Assembly: GCA_016463765.1 (NCBI GenBank)
Contig: JAEMQS010000029.1
Coordinates: 1 to 51,340, forward strand
From: Solirubrobacteraceae bacterium
Lineage (GTDB): Bacteria > Actinomycetota > Thermoleophilia > Solirubrobacterales > Solirubrobacteraceae
Reading direction: 5' to 3'
DNA length: 51,340 nucleotides
Of the stretch, positions 41,582 to 49,614 are shown one piece after another (within the stretch, counting starts at the first letter, position 1; every line of letters starts with the position of its first letter). A program made the position numbers and the translations under genes. The notes beneath the pieces were generated by a model. That model ran no database searches, was not told where the DNA came from, and saw only the letters and a list, made by a program, of their open reading frames with translations.

Positions 41582-42751
41582 ATGAACGCTGTCAGCTCTT
41601 GGCAGGAGGCGGTGCTCGCCGGCGGGGAGAGCATCGGCATCAACGGACTCGTCGACATCACGGTGCGCGCGCTCGTCGACGAACTGCCCGTGCTCGCAGA
41701 CGACGAGGACCTCCTCGAAGCCGCCCGCAGCAGCTCCGCCGCGAACATCGCCGTCGTGGTCGAGATGGCGGAGGGGACGGTGTCGCTCGGCGACCTCGAA
41801 CCGCCCCCGCAGGCCACCGCCTTCGCGCGTGAGCTCGCCCGCCGCAACGTCCCCGTCGCCGATCTCGGCCATGCCTACCGCGTGGCGCAGCGCGCGCTGT
41901 GGCGGTGGGCGCTCGACGAGGTCCATGAGCGCCTCGACGACCCGAAGGTCGTCGCCGTCGCCGTCGAGGAGCTCGCCGACGCGGTCTTCGCCACGGGCGA
42001 CGTCTTCATCACCAGCGTCATGCACCGCTACGCGCTGGAGCGCGACCGCTGGCTGCGCAGCGCCGAGGCCGTGCGCGCCGCGACGGTCCAGGAGCTCCTG
42101 CACGGCGGGCCGGTCGACGTCGCAGCCGCGAGCAAGCGGCTGCGGTACGAGCTGCGTCAGGAGCACGAGGGCTACGTCGTGTGGGCCGAGGGCGACAGCG
42201 CGCTGCCCGAGGCCGCGGCGGCCGCCGTCGGCGGCCCGCGCGCGCTCGTCGTGCCGATGGGCGTGGGCGTCGTCGCCGGATGGGCGCCCGTCGGCGTCAT
42301 CGACCCCGACGCCGCCGGCACCGCATCGGTCGCGCTGGGAGCGCGTGGCAGCGGCGTCGCCGGCTTTCGCACCACCCACCACGAGGCGATGGAGGCCCGC
42401 CGCGTCGCGAAGATCCTGCACTGCGGCGCGACCCCCACGCGCTACGAGGACATCGCGCTGCTCGGCCTCCTCACCCAGGACCTCGAGCAGGCCCGGATGT
42501 TCGCGCGGCGCCGTCTCGGGCCGCTGATCGCCGAGGACGACGCCACGCAGCGGCTGGCCGAGACGCTGCAGACGGTGCTCGAGGAACGCGGCAGCCCGCG
42601 GCGTGCGGCCAAGCGCCTGGGGGTCCACGAGAACACCGTCGCCAAGCGGCTGCGCACCATCGAGACGCTGGCCGGCGACCGGGCGGGCGGGCCGCCCGCG
42701 GAGCTGCTCGCGGCGCTGATGATCCGCGAGGCGCTGCGCGCCCGCCCGTAG
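41582..42751 (+). CDS. PucR-type transcriptional regulator
   Basis: A 389-aa regulator. The C-terminal HTH_30 domain (about residues 335-375) reads GSPRRAAKRLGVHENTVAKRLRTIE, the hallmark of PucR/CdaR proteins; the central part (VPMGVGVVAGWAP, RVAKILHCGATPTRYEDIA) fits the middle domain. The first 150 residues are a helical sensing domain. ATG at 41582 is used; a GTG at 41612 with AGGAGG two bases before it is less likely. Such regulators often sit beside mce operons in actinobacteria. It is divergent from that operon and shares the palindrome at 41549, so it is the nearest candidate regulator; this is inferred. Confidence 0.87.
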   Translation: MNAVSSWQEAVLAGGESIGINGLVDITVRALVDELPVLADDEDLLEAARSSSAANIAVVVEMAEGTVSLGDLEPPPQATAFARELARRNVPVADLGHAYRVAQRALWRWALDEVHERLDDPKVVAVAVEELADAVFATGDVFITSVMHRYALERDRWLRSAEAVRAATVQELLHGGPVDVAAASKRLRYELRQEHEGYVVWAEGDSALPEAAAAAVGGPRALVVPMGVGVVAGWAPVGVIDPDAAGTASVALGARGSGVAGFRTTHHEAMEARRVAKILHCGATPTRYEDIALLGLLTQDLEQARMFARRRLGPLIAEDDATQRLAETLQTVLEERGSPRRAAKRLGVHENTVAKRLRTIETLAGDRAGGPPAELLAALMIREALRARP

Positions 42752-42837
42752 CGGGTGGGGTCACGCCACCGCGCTCCGCGGGTGCGGTGTCGCATCGCGA
42801 CCCGGTCGCAGCGCGCCGCCGCGGTAGCGTCCCGCTG

Positions 42838-43287
42838 ATGAGCACGGTGACCGCCTCCGACCACCTCGCGTCCCTCGTCGCTGCCGCTCCAGCCGCGATC
42901 GATGACGTGTATGCGTTCTTCGACGGGCTCCCGGCGGTCACGTGCGACGACATGCTCGGCGAGTGGGCCGGCGGGCTCGTCGCAACCGGTCACCCCGGCG
43001 AGGCGCAGCTCGACGGCTTGCGCTGGGCGGGCAAGCGCTTCACCACGCCGGACGACGTCAACCCGCTGATCTGCCTCGACGAGCACGGCGCGCGGGTCGT
43101 CAACGACGTGCTCGGGGCAGCCACCCTGCGCACCGTGGAGTACCGCGGGGTGAGCACCGCGACGATGGTCTATGACAAGCACCCGATCTTCGACCACTTC
43201 CGCCGCGTCGACGCCGACACGGTGCTCGGCCTGATGGACCGCAAGGGCGAGCCCGCGCCGCTGGCGTTCACCCTCACGCGCGCCTAG
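42838..43287 (+). CDS. GXWXG/DUF4334-family protein
   Basis: A 149-aa protein. The GXWXG motif is seen in MLGEWAGGL (about residues 39-47), and the second half has the DUF4334 pattern (RTVEYRGVSTATMVYDKHPIFDHFRRVDADTVLGLMDRKGEP). Function is unknown; it is probably cytosolic, with no signal peptide. ATG at 42838. It lies between the PucR-type gene (86 bases upstream) and the convergent alcohol dehydrogenase, separated by two bases. A relation to fatty acid or steroid metabolism is guessed from neighbours only. Confidence 0.75.
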   Translation: MSTVTASDHLASLVAAAPAAIDDVYAFFDGLPAVTCDDMLGEWAGGLVATGHPGEAQLDGLRWAGKRFTTPDDVNPLICLDEHGARVVNDVLGAATLRTVEYRGVSTATMVYDKHPIFDHFRRVDADTVLGLMDRKGEPAPLAFTLTRA

Positions 43288-43289
43288 CG

Positions 43290-44381
43290 TCAGGGCATCA
43301 CGAGCACCGGCTTGAGGGTCGCGCCGGTCCGGGCGTCCGCGATGGCGCGGTCGATCTCGGCGAACGGGTACGTGGTGATCAGGCGCTCGAAGGCGAACAG
43401 GCCGGCGCGGTGCAGCGCCAGCAGGTCGCCGATGAAGGTCTGCGGGTCGACATCGCCCTCGATGACCCCGGTGATCGTGCGGCCGAACAGCAGGTGGCCC
43501 TGGTCGATCTCGATGCGGTTGCGCGCCCCGCGGAACCCCAGCGTCGCGCAGCGGCCCGGCGACGACAGCACGCGCAGGGCCGCGTCGACGACGTCTCCCG
43601 TCCCGACGGTCTCGACCGAGCAGTCGACGCCACCCGGGACGAGCGAACGGATCTCGCGCACCGCACCGTCAGGATCGAGCGCCACGGTCGCCCCCAGCTC
43701 AAACGCCAGCTCGCGCCGCAGGGGTGACGGGTCGACCGCCACGATCGTGCGGCAGCCGACCGCCCGCGCCGCCATGACCGCCGCCATCCCCACCGGCCCG
43801 CAACCGAACACCGCGAGGGTCGACCCGGCCGCCGGCGCGAGCACGCGCAGCACCGCCCCCGCCCCGGTCTGCAGCGAGCAGCCGAGCGGGCCGAGCAGCT
43901 CGATGGGCAGGTCGTCGTCGACACGCACCGCGTTGCGGGCGCTCGCCAGCGCGTGCGTCGCAAAGGACGACTGGCCGAGGAAGCTGCCGTGCACGGGCGC
44001 GTCGCCCTGGCGCATCGTCGCGCTGCCGTCGCGTCGCCGGCCCGTGCTGTTCAGCGCCGTGAACTCCCGGCAGTACGCCGGATGCCCGTCGCGGCAGGTC
44101 TGGCATGCGCCGCACGAGTCGAAGCTCAGGACGACGTGGTCGCCGGGCTGCAGCGCCCGGACCCCGTCGCCGACGGCCTCCACAACCCCCGCGCCCTCGT
44201 GGCCGAGCACCACCGGCAGGGGCAGCGGCACGTGGCCGTCGCATGCCCCGAGGTCGGTGTGGCAGATCCCGACGCCGGCGATCCGCACGAGCACCTCGCC
44301 CTCGCGCGGGCCCTCCAGCTCGACGTCCTCGAGCGCGAGCGCGCCGCGCGGTTCGCGCAGCACGGCCGCCACGGCCTTCAC
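43290..44381 (-). CDS. Zinc-dependent alcohol dehydrogenase (MDR family)
   Basis: A 363-aa NAD(P)-dependent alcohol dehydrogenase. Catalytic zinc ligands are visible in GVGICHTDL (Cys and His) and GHEGAGVVE (His, Glu); the structural zinc site is the four-cysteine motif CGACQTCRDGHPAYC. The Rossmann motif is VFGCGPVGMAAV with an acidic end (AVDPS) pointing to NAD. Closest in style to benzyl-alcohol/long-chain class III dehydrogenases. GTG at 44381 overlaps the ligase stop by 4 bases (GTGA), so the two genes are coupled. It would supply aldehyde to the aldehyde dehydrogenase encoded at 21082 if the substrates match. Confidence 0.92.
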   Translation of the reverse strand: MKAVAAVLREPRGALALEDVELEGPREGEVLVRIAGVGICHTDLGACDGHVPLPLPVVLGHEGAGVVEAVGDGVRALQPGDHVVLSFDSCGACQTCRDGHPAYCREFTALNSTGRRRDGSATMRQGDAPVHGSFLGQSSFATHALASARNAVRVDDDLPIELLGPLGCSLQTGAGAVLRVLAPAAGSTLAVFGCGPVGMAAVMAARAVGCRTIVAVDPSPLRRELAFELGATVALDPDGAVREIRSLVPGGVDCSVETVGTGDVVDAALRVLSSPGRCATLGFRGARNRIEIDQGHLLFGRTITGVIEGDVDPQTFIGDLLALHRAGLFAFERLITTYPFAEIDRAIADARTGATLKPVLVMP

Positions 44382-46201
44382 GCGTAGAGCGCCTCGATCG
44401 CGTCGGCGTGCTTCTCGGCGATGGGGCGGCGCTTGAGCTTCATGGTCGGCGTCAGCTCGTCGCCGCCGGGCTGCCACTCCTCGGCGAGCAGCGTGTAGCG
44501 CTTGATCTGCTCGACGCGCGAGAGCTTCGCGTTCGCCGTCTCGACCGCGGCGGCCACCGCCGCCTGCACGCCCGGGTCGGCGGCGACGACGTCGACCGAC
44601 GGCTCGAGCCCGTGCTGCTGGGCGTAGACCGCCGCGACGTCCGGGTCGAGGACGAGCAGCGCCACGTTGTACGGCCGCCCGTCGCCGATGACCGCCGCCT
44701 GCCCGATCAGCGGGCTCGCGCTCTTGAGGTGCCCCTCGATCAGCGCGGGCGACATGTTCTTCCCCGCCGCGTTGATGATCAGCTCCTTCTTGCGGTCGAC
44801 GATCCGCACGCACCCGTCGTCATCGACCTCGCCGACGTCGCCGGTGTGCAGCCAGCCGGCGGCGTCGATCGCCTCCGCGGTCTTGACCGGATCGCCGCGG
44901 TAGCCGCGCATGAGCGTGTCGCCGCGCAGCAGCACCTCGCCGTCCTCGGCCAGGCGCAGCTCGACGCCCGGGATCGGCCGGCCGACCGTCCCGAGCCGCC
45001 ACTCGCTGGGCGCGTACGTCGTCGCGACCATCGAGCTCTCCGACATCCCGTAGACCTCGGCCGTCGGAATCCCGATGCCGCGGATGAACTCGTGGACGTC
45101 GAGCGGCAGCGGGGCGGCGCCGAACATGACCCAGTCCGCCGCGTCGAGCCCGAGCTTCGCGCGCAGCGGCGCGAGCACGTGCTCGTCGGCGAGGGTATGC
45201 CGGGCGGCCAGATCGGCGGGTACGGGCCGCCCGGCAACTTGATGGCGCACGACCTCGACCCCGGTGGCGATGGCGCCCTGCACGGTGGTGCGCCGCGCGT
45301 CATCGGGGTCGGCGGCGATCTGCGCTTCGACGGCGGCCTTGAGCTTCTCGGCCACCCGCGGGACCGCGCCCCACATCGTGGGCCGGACCTGCGGCAGCGC
45401 GGCCGCGATCTGGCGCGGGTCGGCGATGCTCGTGATCTGCGCGCCGAAGAGCATCTGGGCGTAGTGGATGCCCGACCGGTCGGCGATGTGCGCGGCCGGG
45501 AGATAGGAGATGACGCGACCGCCGAGGCGGATCGGCAGGACCTCGGCGAGCCCGCGCCACTGGGCCAGGGTGCCTGCGTGGGTCAGCTCGACGCCCTTGG
45601 GCGGGCCGGTGGTGCCCGACGTGTAGATGAGCGTCAGCACGTCGTCCGGTTGCACCGCGCGCCACGCCTCGTCGAAGTCGAACCCGGGCGCAGGTGCGGC
45701 CTCGGCGGCGGCGAGCGTCGTCGCCTCCGGCGCCTCGCCGTCGATGACGACCACGTGAGGGAGGGAGCCCGCGGGCAGCTGCGCGCGGGCGGCCGCGACC
45801 TGCGGGAGGAACGCCCGCTCGGTCACGAGGATCAGCGCGCCTGCATGGCCCAGCTGGTAGGCGATCTGCTCGGGCGAGCTCGTCGCGTAGATCGAGAACG
45901 GCGTGGCCCCGAGGTGCATCGCCGCGGTGTCGACGAGGTGGAACTCCGGCCGGTTGAGCAGCAGCATCGCCAGGGTGTCGCCCCGCCGGAGCCCGAGGCC
46001 TGCGAGGCCCGCGCCGATCCCCCGCACCCGGTCGGCGTACTCCCGGAACGTGATCTCGGTGCCGCCGTCGAGCGTGCGCAGCGCCACCTCGTCGGCGCGC
46101 TCCGCGGCCGTCGCCTGGAAGGCCGCGACGAGCGTGTCGGCCGCGGCGATGATGGCGGCGGCTTCAGGCGACGGAGACGGCGAGGCGGCGGTCGTGCTCA
46201 T
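44378..46201 (-). CDS. Long-chain acyl-CoA ligase (FadD15-like)
   Basis: A 607-aa adenylate-forming ligase. Motifs: A3 TLIYTSGTTGPPKGVELTH, YLPAAHIADRSG, A5 EVYGMSESS, A7 GWLHTGDVGEVDDDG, A8 IVDRKKELIINAAGKNMSP, and the C-terminal LTPTMKLKRRPI with the catalytic Lys. Long-chain family members are around 600 aa, so it is full-length. ATG at 46201 has GGAGGATC upstream. The shared palindrome at 46236-46254 lies 35 bases before it. It leads an operon with the alcohol dehydrogenase. Confidence 0.93.
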   Translation of the reverse strand: MSTTAASPSPSPEAAAIIAAADTLVAAFQATAAERADEVALRTLDGGTEITFREYADRVRGIGAGLAGLGLRRGDTLAMLLLNRPEFHLVDTAAMHLGATPFSIYATSSPEQIAYQLGHAGALILVTERAFLPQVAAARAQLPAGSLPHVVVIDGEAPEATTLAAAEAAPAPGFDFDEAWRAVQPDDVLTLIYTSGTTGPPKGVELTHAGTLAQWRGLAEVLPIRLGGRVISYLPAAHIADRSGIHYAQMLFGAQITSIADPRQIAAALPQVRPTMWGAVPRVAEKLKAAVEAQIAADPDDARRTTVQGAIATGVEVVRHQVAGRPVPADLAARHTLADEHVLAPLRAKLGLDAADWVMFGAAPLPLDVHEFIRGIGIPTAEVYGMSESSMVATTYAPSEWRLGTVGRPIPGVELRLAEDGEVLLRGDTLMRGYRGDPVKTAEAIDAAGWLHTGDVGEVDDDGCVRIVDRKKELIINAAGKNMSPALIEGHLKSASPLIGQAAVIGDGRPYNVALLVLDPDVAAVYAQQHGLEPSVDVVAADPGVQAAVAAAVETANAKLSRVEQIKRYTLLAEEWQPGGDELTPTMKLKRRPIAEKHADAIEALYA

Positions 46202-46235
46202 GTCGTCGATCCTCCGTGCGAACGCCGAGCCTCGG

Positions 46236-46254
46236 GGTGTGTCCCGGGCACACC
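46236..46254. promoter_or_regulatory. Shared 19-bp palindrome, copy 4 (ligase/alcohol dehydrogenase operon)
   Basis: GGTGTG-TCCCGGG-CACACC, 35 bases upstream of the ligase ATG and otherwise in a gap of 89 bases without genes. Arms match copies 2 and 3 exactly, and the centre CC-C-GG adds inner symmetry. Confidence 0.75.
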
Positions 46255-46290
46255 TCCGCCGCAGCACGGGCGCGGCTCACGACACGGCGC

Positions 46291-46647
46291 TCAGTGGCGT
46301 TCGCGCAGGCGCAGCCCGAACCCGTGCACCGCGGCGCGGCCCGGTGGGTGCACGCGCAGGCGAACGACCTGCCACGTCGTCAGCCCGACGTTCCACGCCG
46401 CGCCGCACATCCGGCAGGAGCAGCCCGCGGTGTGCTCGTCGTCCTCGCCGGTGACCACGACTTCGACCTGGCTGCCGAGGCAACCGGGGCACGCGAAGGA
46501 GGCGGCGACGAGATCATCGGGATCGTCGACGCGGAAGCGCGCGGTGTCGTCGAGCAGGGTGATGCGTTCAACCCTGCCGTCACCCGCGGACGACGGCGAG
46601 TCCCTGGCGCCCCGAACCCCCCGTTCGTCGGGGGACGTTTCGTCCAT
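46291..46647 (-). CDS. Small zinc-ribbon protein
   Basis: A 118-aa protein. Two zinc knuckles are present: C53-P-G-C56 and C78-R-M-C81 (with an extra C76), separated by about 20 residues, giving a zinc ribbon. The N-terminal 45 residues are polar and charged. Start at ATG 46647 has GAAGG about 8 bases upstream; a longer frame is less likely. No known function; it could bind nucleic acid or act as an assembly factor. It is divergent from the next gene. Confidence 0.6.
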   Translation of the reverse strand: MDETSPDERGVRGARDSPSSAGDGRVERITLLDDTARFRVDDPDDLVAASFACPGCLGSQVEVVVTGEDDEHTAGCSCRMCGAAWNVGLTTWQVVRLRVHPPGRAAVHGFGLRLRERH

Positions 46648-46733
46648 CCGGGGACCTTCGCGGCCCGCGCGCGACAGGCGTACAGTCGGAGTCGGAGCAG
46701 GGCGATGCGTCAAGGACCTGAGGAGGTCGACCC

Positions 46734-47162
46734 ATGCCGATCCAGCGACTGTTGGTCCTCGCGGGCGAGGAGCTCGCGAACGTCGACGAACTCCCCGCGG
46801 GGGTGTCCACCCTCATCCACGAGGCGGGCGAGGTGTTCGTCCTGTCTCCGACGAAGCCCGGCCGACTGCGCTGGCTGTTCTCCGACGTCGACGACGCCCG
46901 GCACGTGGCGGACGAGCGGCTCTCGTCGGTGCTCGGCGCGCTGCGGTCAGCGGGCGTTCCCGCGATGGGTGAGGTCGGCGCCGACATGCCGTCCGTCGCG
47001 ATCGGCGATGCGATCCGCCGGCTGCACCCCGACCACATCCTGTGCGCGGTGGGCCGGGCGCGGCATCGCGACTGGCAGCTCATGGAGCGCACCGAACGCG
47101 ACTACGGCGTCCCGATGACGCTGTTCGAACTGGACCCAGCCCACCACCCGGTGGCGGGCTAG
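46734..47162 (+). CDS. Conserved-looking hypothetical cytosolic protein
   Basis: A 142-aa protein with a strong RBS (AGGAGG) 7 bases before the ATG. It opens MPIQRLLVLAGEELANVDEL and alternates beta-strands and helices (EVFVLSPTKPG, ADERLSSVLGALRSAGVP, HPDHILCAVGRARHRDWQ, RTERDYGVPMTLFELDP), a pattern recalling UspA-like alpha/beta folds that bind nucleotides. I do not recognise the family for certain. A TACAGT at 46681 could be its -10. Confidence 0.55.
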   Translation: MPIQRLLVLAGEELANVDELPAGVSTLIHEAGEVFVLSPTKPGRLRWLFSDVDDARHVADERLSSVLGALRSAGVPAMGEVGADMPSVAIGDAIRRLHPDHILCAVGRARHRDWQLMERTERDYGVPMTLFELDPAHHPVAG

Positions 47163-47177
47163 ACCTGGGGACACGCC

Positions 47178-47210
47178 GGCCCGGGGGCGCGAACGACGCG
47201 CCCCCGGGCC
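47178..47210. terminator. Bidirectional terminator
   Basis: A perfect 14-bp stem (GGCCCGGGGGCGCG at 47178-47191, complement at 47197-47210) with an AACGA loop. It lies between two convergent genes (ends at 47162 and 47227) and would serve both strands. Confidence 0.75.
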
Positions 47211-47226
47211 GTGCGGTGCGCAGTGA

Positions 47227-47787
47227 TCAGCCGGCGTCGGGCGGCGTCAGGACGCCGTCGATGACGTGCACGACGCCGTTGGAGGCGTCGACGTCCGCCG
47301 TCGTGACCTCGGCGTCGTTGATCGTCACGGTGCCGTCCTCGGCGACGCCGACGGTGAGCTCCTCACCCTGCACCGTGGTGAGCTTCTGGCCGTCGGTCAG
47401 GTCTGCGGCCATCGCCTCGCTCGGGACCACGTGGTACGTGAGGATGTCGGTCAGCTGGTCCTTGCCCTCCGGGGCGAGCAGCGTGTCGAGCGTGCCGTCG
47501 GGCAGCGCCTCGAACGCCTCGTTCGTCGGCGCGAAGACCGTGAACGGGCCGTCGCCCTGAAGCGTCTCGACGAGGTCGGCTGCGGTGACGGCCTCGACGA
47601 GCGTCGAGAGGTCCTCGTTGCCGGACGCGAGGGCGACGATGTCCTCGCCGGCCGCTGCCTCGGTGGCCTGCGTCTCGGCGGGTGCAGCGGTCGTGCCCGC
47701 GCTCTCGTCGTCGTCGTCTCCGCAGGCGGCGACGCCGAGGGCGAGGACGGGGAGCGCGGCAAACACGGCAAGGCGTGATGAACGCAT
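47227..47787 (-). CDS. Fasciclin-domain lipoprotein
   Basis: A 186-aa exported protein. Signal and lipobox LALGVAAC are followed by a poly-Asp/Thr/Ala linker; the fasciclin domain (about residues 55-185) shows DLSTLVEAVTAADLVETLQ, the H1 motif GPFTVFAPTNEAFEAL and the H2 motif NGVVHVIDGVLTPP. Such proteins mediate adhesion or matrix contact. ATG at 47787 has AGGACC upstream. It stands alone between the bidirectional terminator and the DUF1622 gene. Confidence 0.9.
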   Translation of the reverse strand: MRSSRLAVFAALPVLALGVAACGDDDDESAGTTAAPAETQATEAAAGEDIVALASGNEDLSTLVEAVTAADLVETLQGDGPFTVFAPTNEAFEALPDGTLDTLLAPEGKDQLTDILTYHVVPSEAMAADLTDGQKLTTVQGEELTVGVAEDGTVTINDAEVTTADVDASNGVVHVIDGVLTPPDAG

Positions 47788-47870
47788 GGTGGGGGGTCCT
47801 TTCGTTCGGTGCGTGGTTGCGGGCTGATACGCGCCCGCCGCGAGGACCGGTTCGGTGGCTGCGCGCCAGG

Positions 47871-48248
47871 TCAGTCGCGCTGCTCGGCGCGCGTGCCACC
47901 CGCCAGCTGCCAGCGCCGCCACGGCCACATGCCGTCCATCTCCACCTCGAGCGAGAAGCTCAGCATGATGCGGATGACGACGATGCCGCCGAGCACCGCG
48001 ACGCTCTCGAGCGTGGGGTCGACGATGATCGTCCGCACGATGTCGGCGACGATGAGGACCTCGAGCCCGAGCAGGATCGCGCGGCCCAGGTTGCGCCGTA
48101 GCTCCTCGTAGGGACGGTCCATCTCGTCAGCCCGCAGTGCGCGCGGCACGAAGGCCACCAGGGCGGCGAGGCCTCCCACCACCATGATCGCGGCGCCCAC
48201 CGCCTCGACGACGCGCACGGCATCGGAGATCGTCTGCTCGTATTCCAC
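47871..48248 (-). CDS. DUF1622 membrane protein
   Basis: A 125-aa protein with three hydrophobic segments (AAIMVVGGLAALVAFV, ILLGLEVLIVADIVRTIIV, VAVLGGIVVIRIMLSFSLEVE), the known size and pattern of DUF1622. Function unknown; small integral membrane protein. GTG at 48248 begins VEYEQ. A hairpin lies between it and the tRNA gene upstream. Confidence 0.75.
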   Translation of the reverse strand: MEYEQTISDAVRVVEAVGAAIMVVGGLAALVAFVPRALRADEMDRPYEELRRNLGRAILLGLEVLIVADIVRTIIVDPTLESVAVLGGIVVIRIMLSFSLEVEMDGMWPWRRWQLAGGTRAEQRD

Positions 48249-48292
48249 AGACGCGAACCGTACGCCGCGGACCGGAGGGCCCCGGAACGCGA

Positions 48293-48317
48293 ACCGGCCC
48301 GTCGGGTGCGGGCCGGT
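48293..48317 (-). terminator. Hairpin after the tRNA gene
   Basis: Perfect 9-bp stem ACCGGCCCG (48293-48301) and CGGGCCGGT (48309-48317) with a 7-base loop, 19 bases downstream of the tRNA on the minus strand. Probably the tRNA terminator. Confidence 0.6.
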
Positions 48318-48335
48318 CCAGGATGCTGCGATGTA

Positions 48336-48409
48336 TCGGGGCGCCCGGATTTGAACCGGGGACCTCGCCGACCCGAACGGCGCGCGCTACCAGGCTGCGC
48401 CACGCCCCG
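48336..48409 (-). tRNA. tRNA-Pro (anticodon CGG)
   Basis: A full cloverleaf. Acceptor stem CGGGGCG (starting at 48409) pairs with CGCCCCG; D-arm GCGC/GCGC; anticodon stem CGCCG/CGGCG with loop TTCGGGT, anticodon CGG reading CCG codons; T-arm CCCGG-TTCAAAT-CCGGG. Discriminator base is A, and CCA is not encoded. A C1-G72 start and CGG anticodon both fit proline. Confidence 0.95.
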
Positions 48410-48467
48410 AAGGACCAACGAGGATAGCCGCTGACGGGTGGGTGAGGCGTTCCGGCCCCGCCCCCGT

Positions 48468-48710
48468 TCAGCCTGAACCCGCGACGGCCTTGAAGTACCG
48501 GACGGCCAGCCCGGTGATGAGCGTCTGGAACGCCTGCTCGACGCTGACCTTCTCGCGCGCGGCGTACCCGGTGAGACCCCGCTTCTCGATCTCCTCGCTC
48601 TGCGCGATGACGTCGTCGAGGAGGTCGGGGTGGCGGTCGGCGAAGTACGCGCCGAGCGAGTACAGGCTCGTGTCCGTGTAGTCGGGCAGCGTGGGCGCGG
48701 GGTCGGACAT
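48468..48710 (-). CDS. Small acidic hypothetical protein
   Basis: An 80-aa acidic, mostly helical protein (LGAYFADRHPDLLDDVIAQ, SVEQAFQTLITGLAVRYF). ATG at 48710. It is divergent from the Nif3-like gene, with 27 bases between the start codons. No recognised family; clear codon bias in a single frame supports it as real. The gap between it and the tRNA (58 bases) has no other feature. Confidence 0.55.
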   Translation of the reverse strand: MSDPAPTLPDYTDTSLYSLGAYFADRHPDLLDDVIAQSEEIEKRGLTGYAAREKVSVEQAFQTLITGLAVRYFKAVAGSG

Positions 48711-48737
48711 GGTGCGCCGACTGTACCGTTCGCTCCG

Positions 48738-49514
48738 GTGCCCGACGACCCCACGACCACCGCGGAGATCATCGCGTTCTGCGACGCGCTGCTCGAGCCC
48801 GCGCGCTTTCGCGACTACGCGCCCAATGGGCTGCAGGTCCCCGGCCCCGACCAGGTGCACACCGTCGTCACCGGGGTCAGCGCGCACGCCGAGCTGTTCG
48901 AGGCCGCGGCGGCCGAGGACGCCGACCTGGTGCTCGCCCATCACGGGATCTTCTGGCGCGGCCAGCCCCAGGCCATCACCCCCGCCTTCAAGCGACGGCT
49001 GCAGCTGCTGTTCGACAGCGACATCGCGCTGGCGGCCTACCACCTGCCGCTCGACGGCCATCAGGAGATCGGCAACAACGCGCTGCTCGCCGACGCGCTC
49101 GGCTGCGTGAGCCACGAGCCGTTCGCGCTGCACGACGGCACGCCCATCGGCGTCGCGGGTGACTTCGGGCCGGACGGCATCGCGCCAAGTGTGCTCGTCT
49201 CCCGCGTGCGCGAGGCGTGCTTCGGCCGCGAGCCGCTGGCCTTCCTCGAGGGGCCTGAGCAGGTGAGGCGGATCGGCATCGTGTCGGGCGCGGCGATCGA
49301 TTACGTCGGCGACGCGGTGGCGGCCGGTCTCGACGCGTTCCTCACCGGAGAACCGGCGGAACGGGTGATGGCGCAGGCCCGCGAGGAGCGCATCCACGTG
49401 CTCGCGGCGGGCCACTACGCGACGGAAGTGCGCGGGGTCCGCCGCCTCGGCGACCTCATCGCCGAGCGCTTCGGTGTCCGGCACGTCTTCCTGGACGTCC
49501 CGAACCCGATCTAG
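48738..49514 (+). CDS. Nif3-like dinuclear metal protein (YbgI/GTP cyclohydrolase I type 2 family)
   Basis: A 258-aa Nif3/YbgI-family protein. Metal-binding histidines are seen in VLAHHGIFWRG near residue 68 and AAGHYATEVRGVRRL near the end, with YHLPLDGHQEIGNNALLA between. Length matches the bacterial short form. These proteins bind two metal ions; suggested roles include hydrolase or metal chaperone. GTG at 48738 is the start; the longer frame is shadow of the 80-aa gene. It stands alone. Confidence 0.88.
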   Translation: MPDDPTTTAEIIAFCDALLEPARFRDYAPNGLQVPGPDQVHTVVTGVSAHAELFEAAAAEDADLVLAHHGIFWRGQPQAITPAFKRRLQLLFDSDIALAAYHLPLDGHQEIGNNALLADALGCVSHEPFALHDGTPIGVAGDFGPDGIAPSVLVSRVREACFGREPLAFLEGPEQVRRIGIVSGAAIDYVGDAVAAGLDAFLTGEPAERVMAQAREERIHVLAAGHYATEVRGVRRLGDLIAERFGVRHVFLDVPNPI

Positions 49515-49543
49515 GTAGATCGCCGGACCGGACGTCTGACTGA

Positions 49544-49572
49544 TTGTGTCGATCCGCACACCCCGTTACAGT
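49544..49572 (+). promoter_or_regulatory. Candidate sigma-70-type promoter for the 59-aa gene
   Basis: TTGTGT (49544-49549), 17-base spacer, TACAGT (49567-49572). A good RBS (AGGAGG) and ATG at 49615 follow about 43 bases later. The -35 overlaps a weak TGTG...CACA repeat. Confidence 0.4.
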
Positions 49573-49614
49573 CGCGGGCAGGCAGGAAGGCAGCTACACA
49601 GGAGGTCCAGTCCG

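Noticed and set aside
41555..41583. TTGACA as a -35 for the PucR-type gene
   Set aside because: A -10 at normal spacing would fall on the start codon at 41582; if used, the start must lie further downstream.
41483..42628. Extension of the first permease frame to 656 aa
   Set aside because: The extra part is antisense to the PucR-type gene and has shadow composition.
42754..42770. GGTGG/CCACC repeat before the GXWXG gene
   Set aside because: The arms lack GTGTG/CACAC and the length differs; it may be only a weak hairpin after the PucR-type gene.
49544..49562. Possible fifth copy of the shared palindrome (TTGTGT...CACACC)
   Set aside because: The left arm does not match and the spacing between TGTG and CACA is eight instead of seven; at best a degenerate site.
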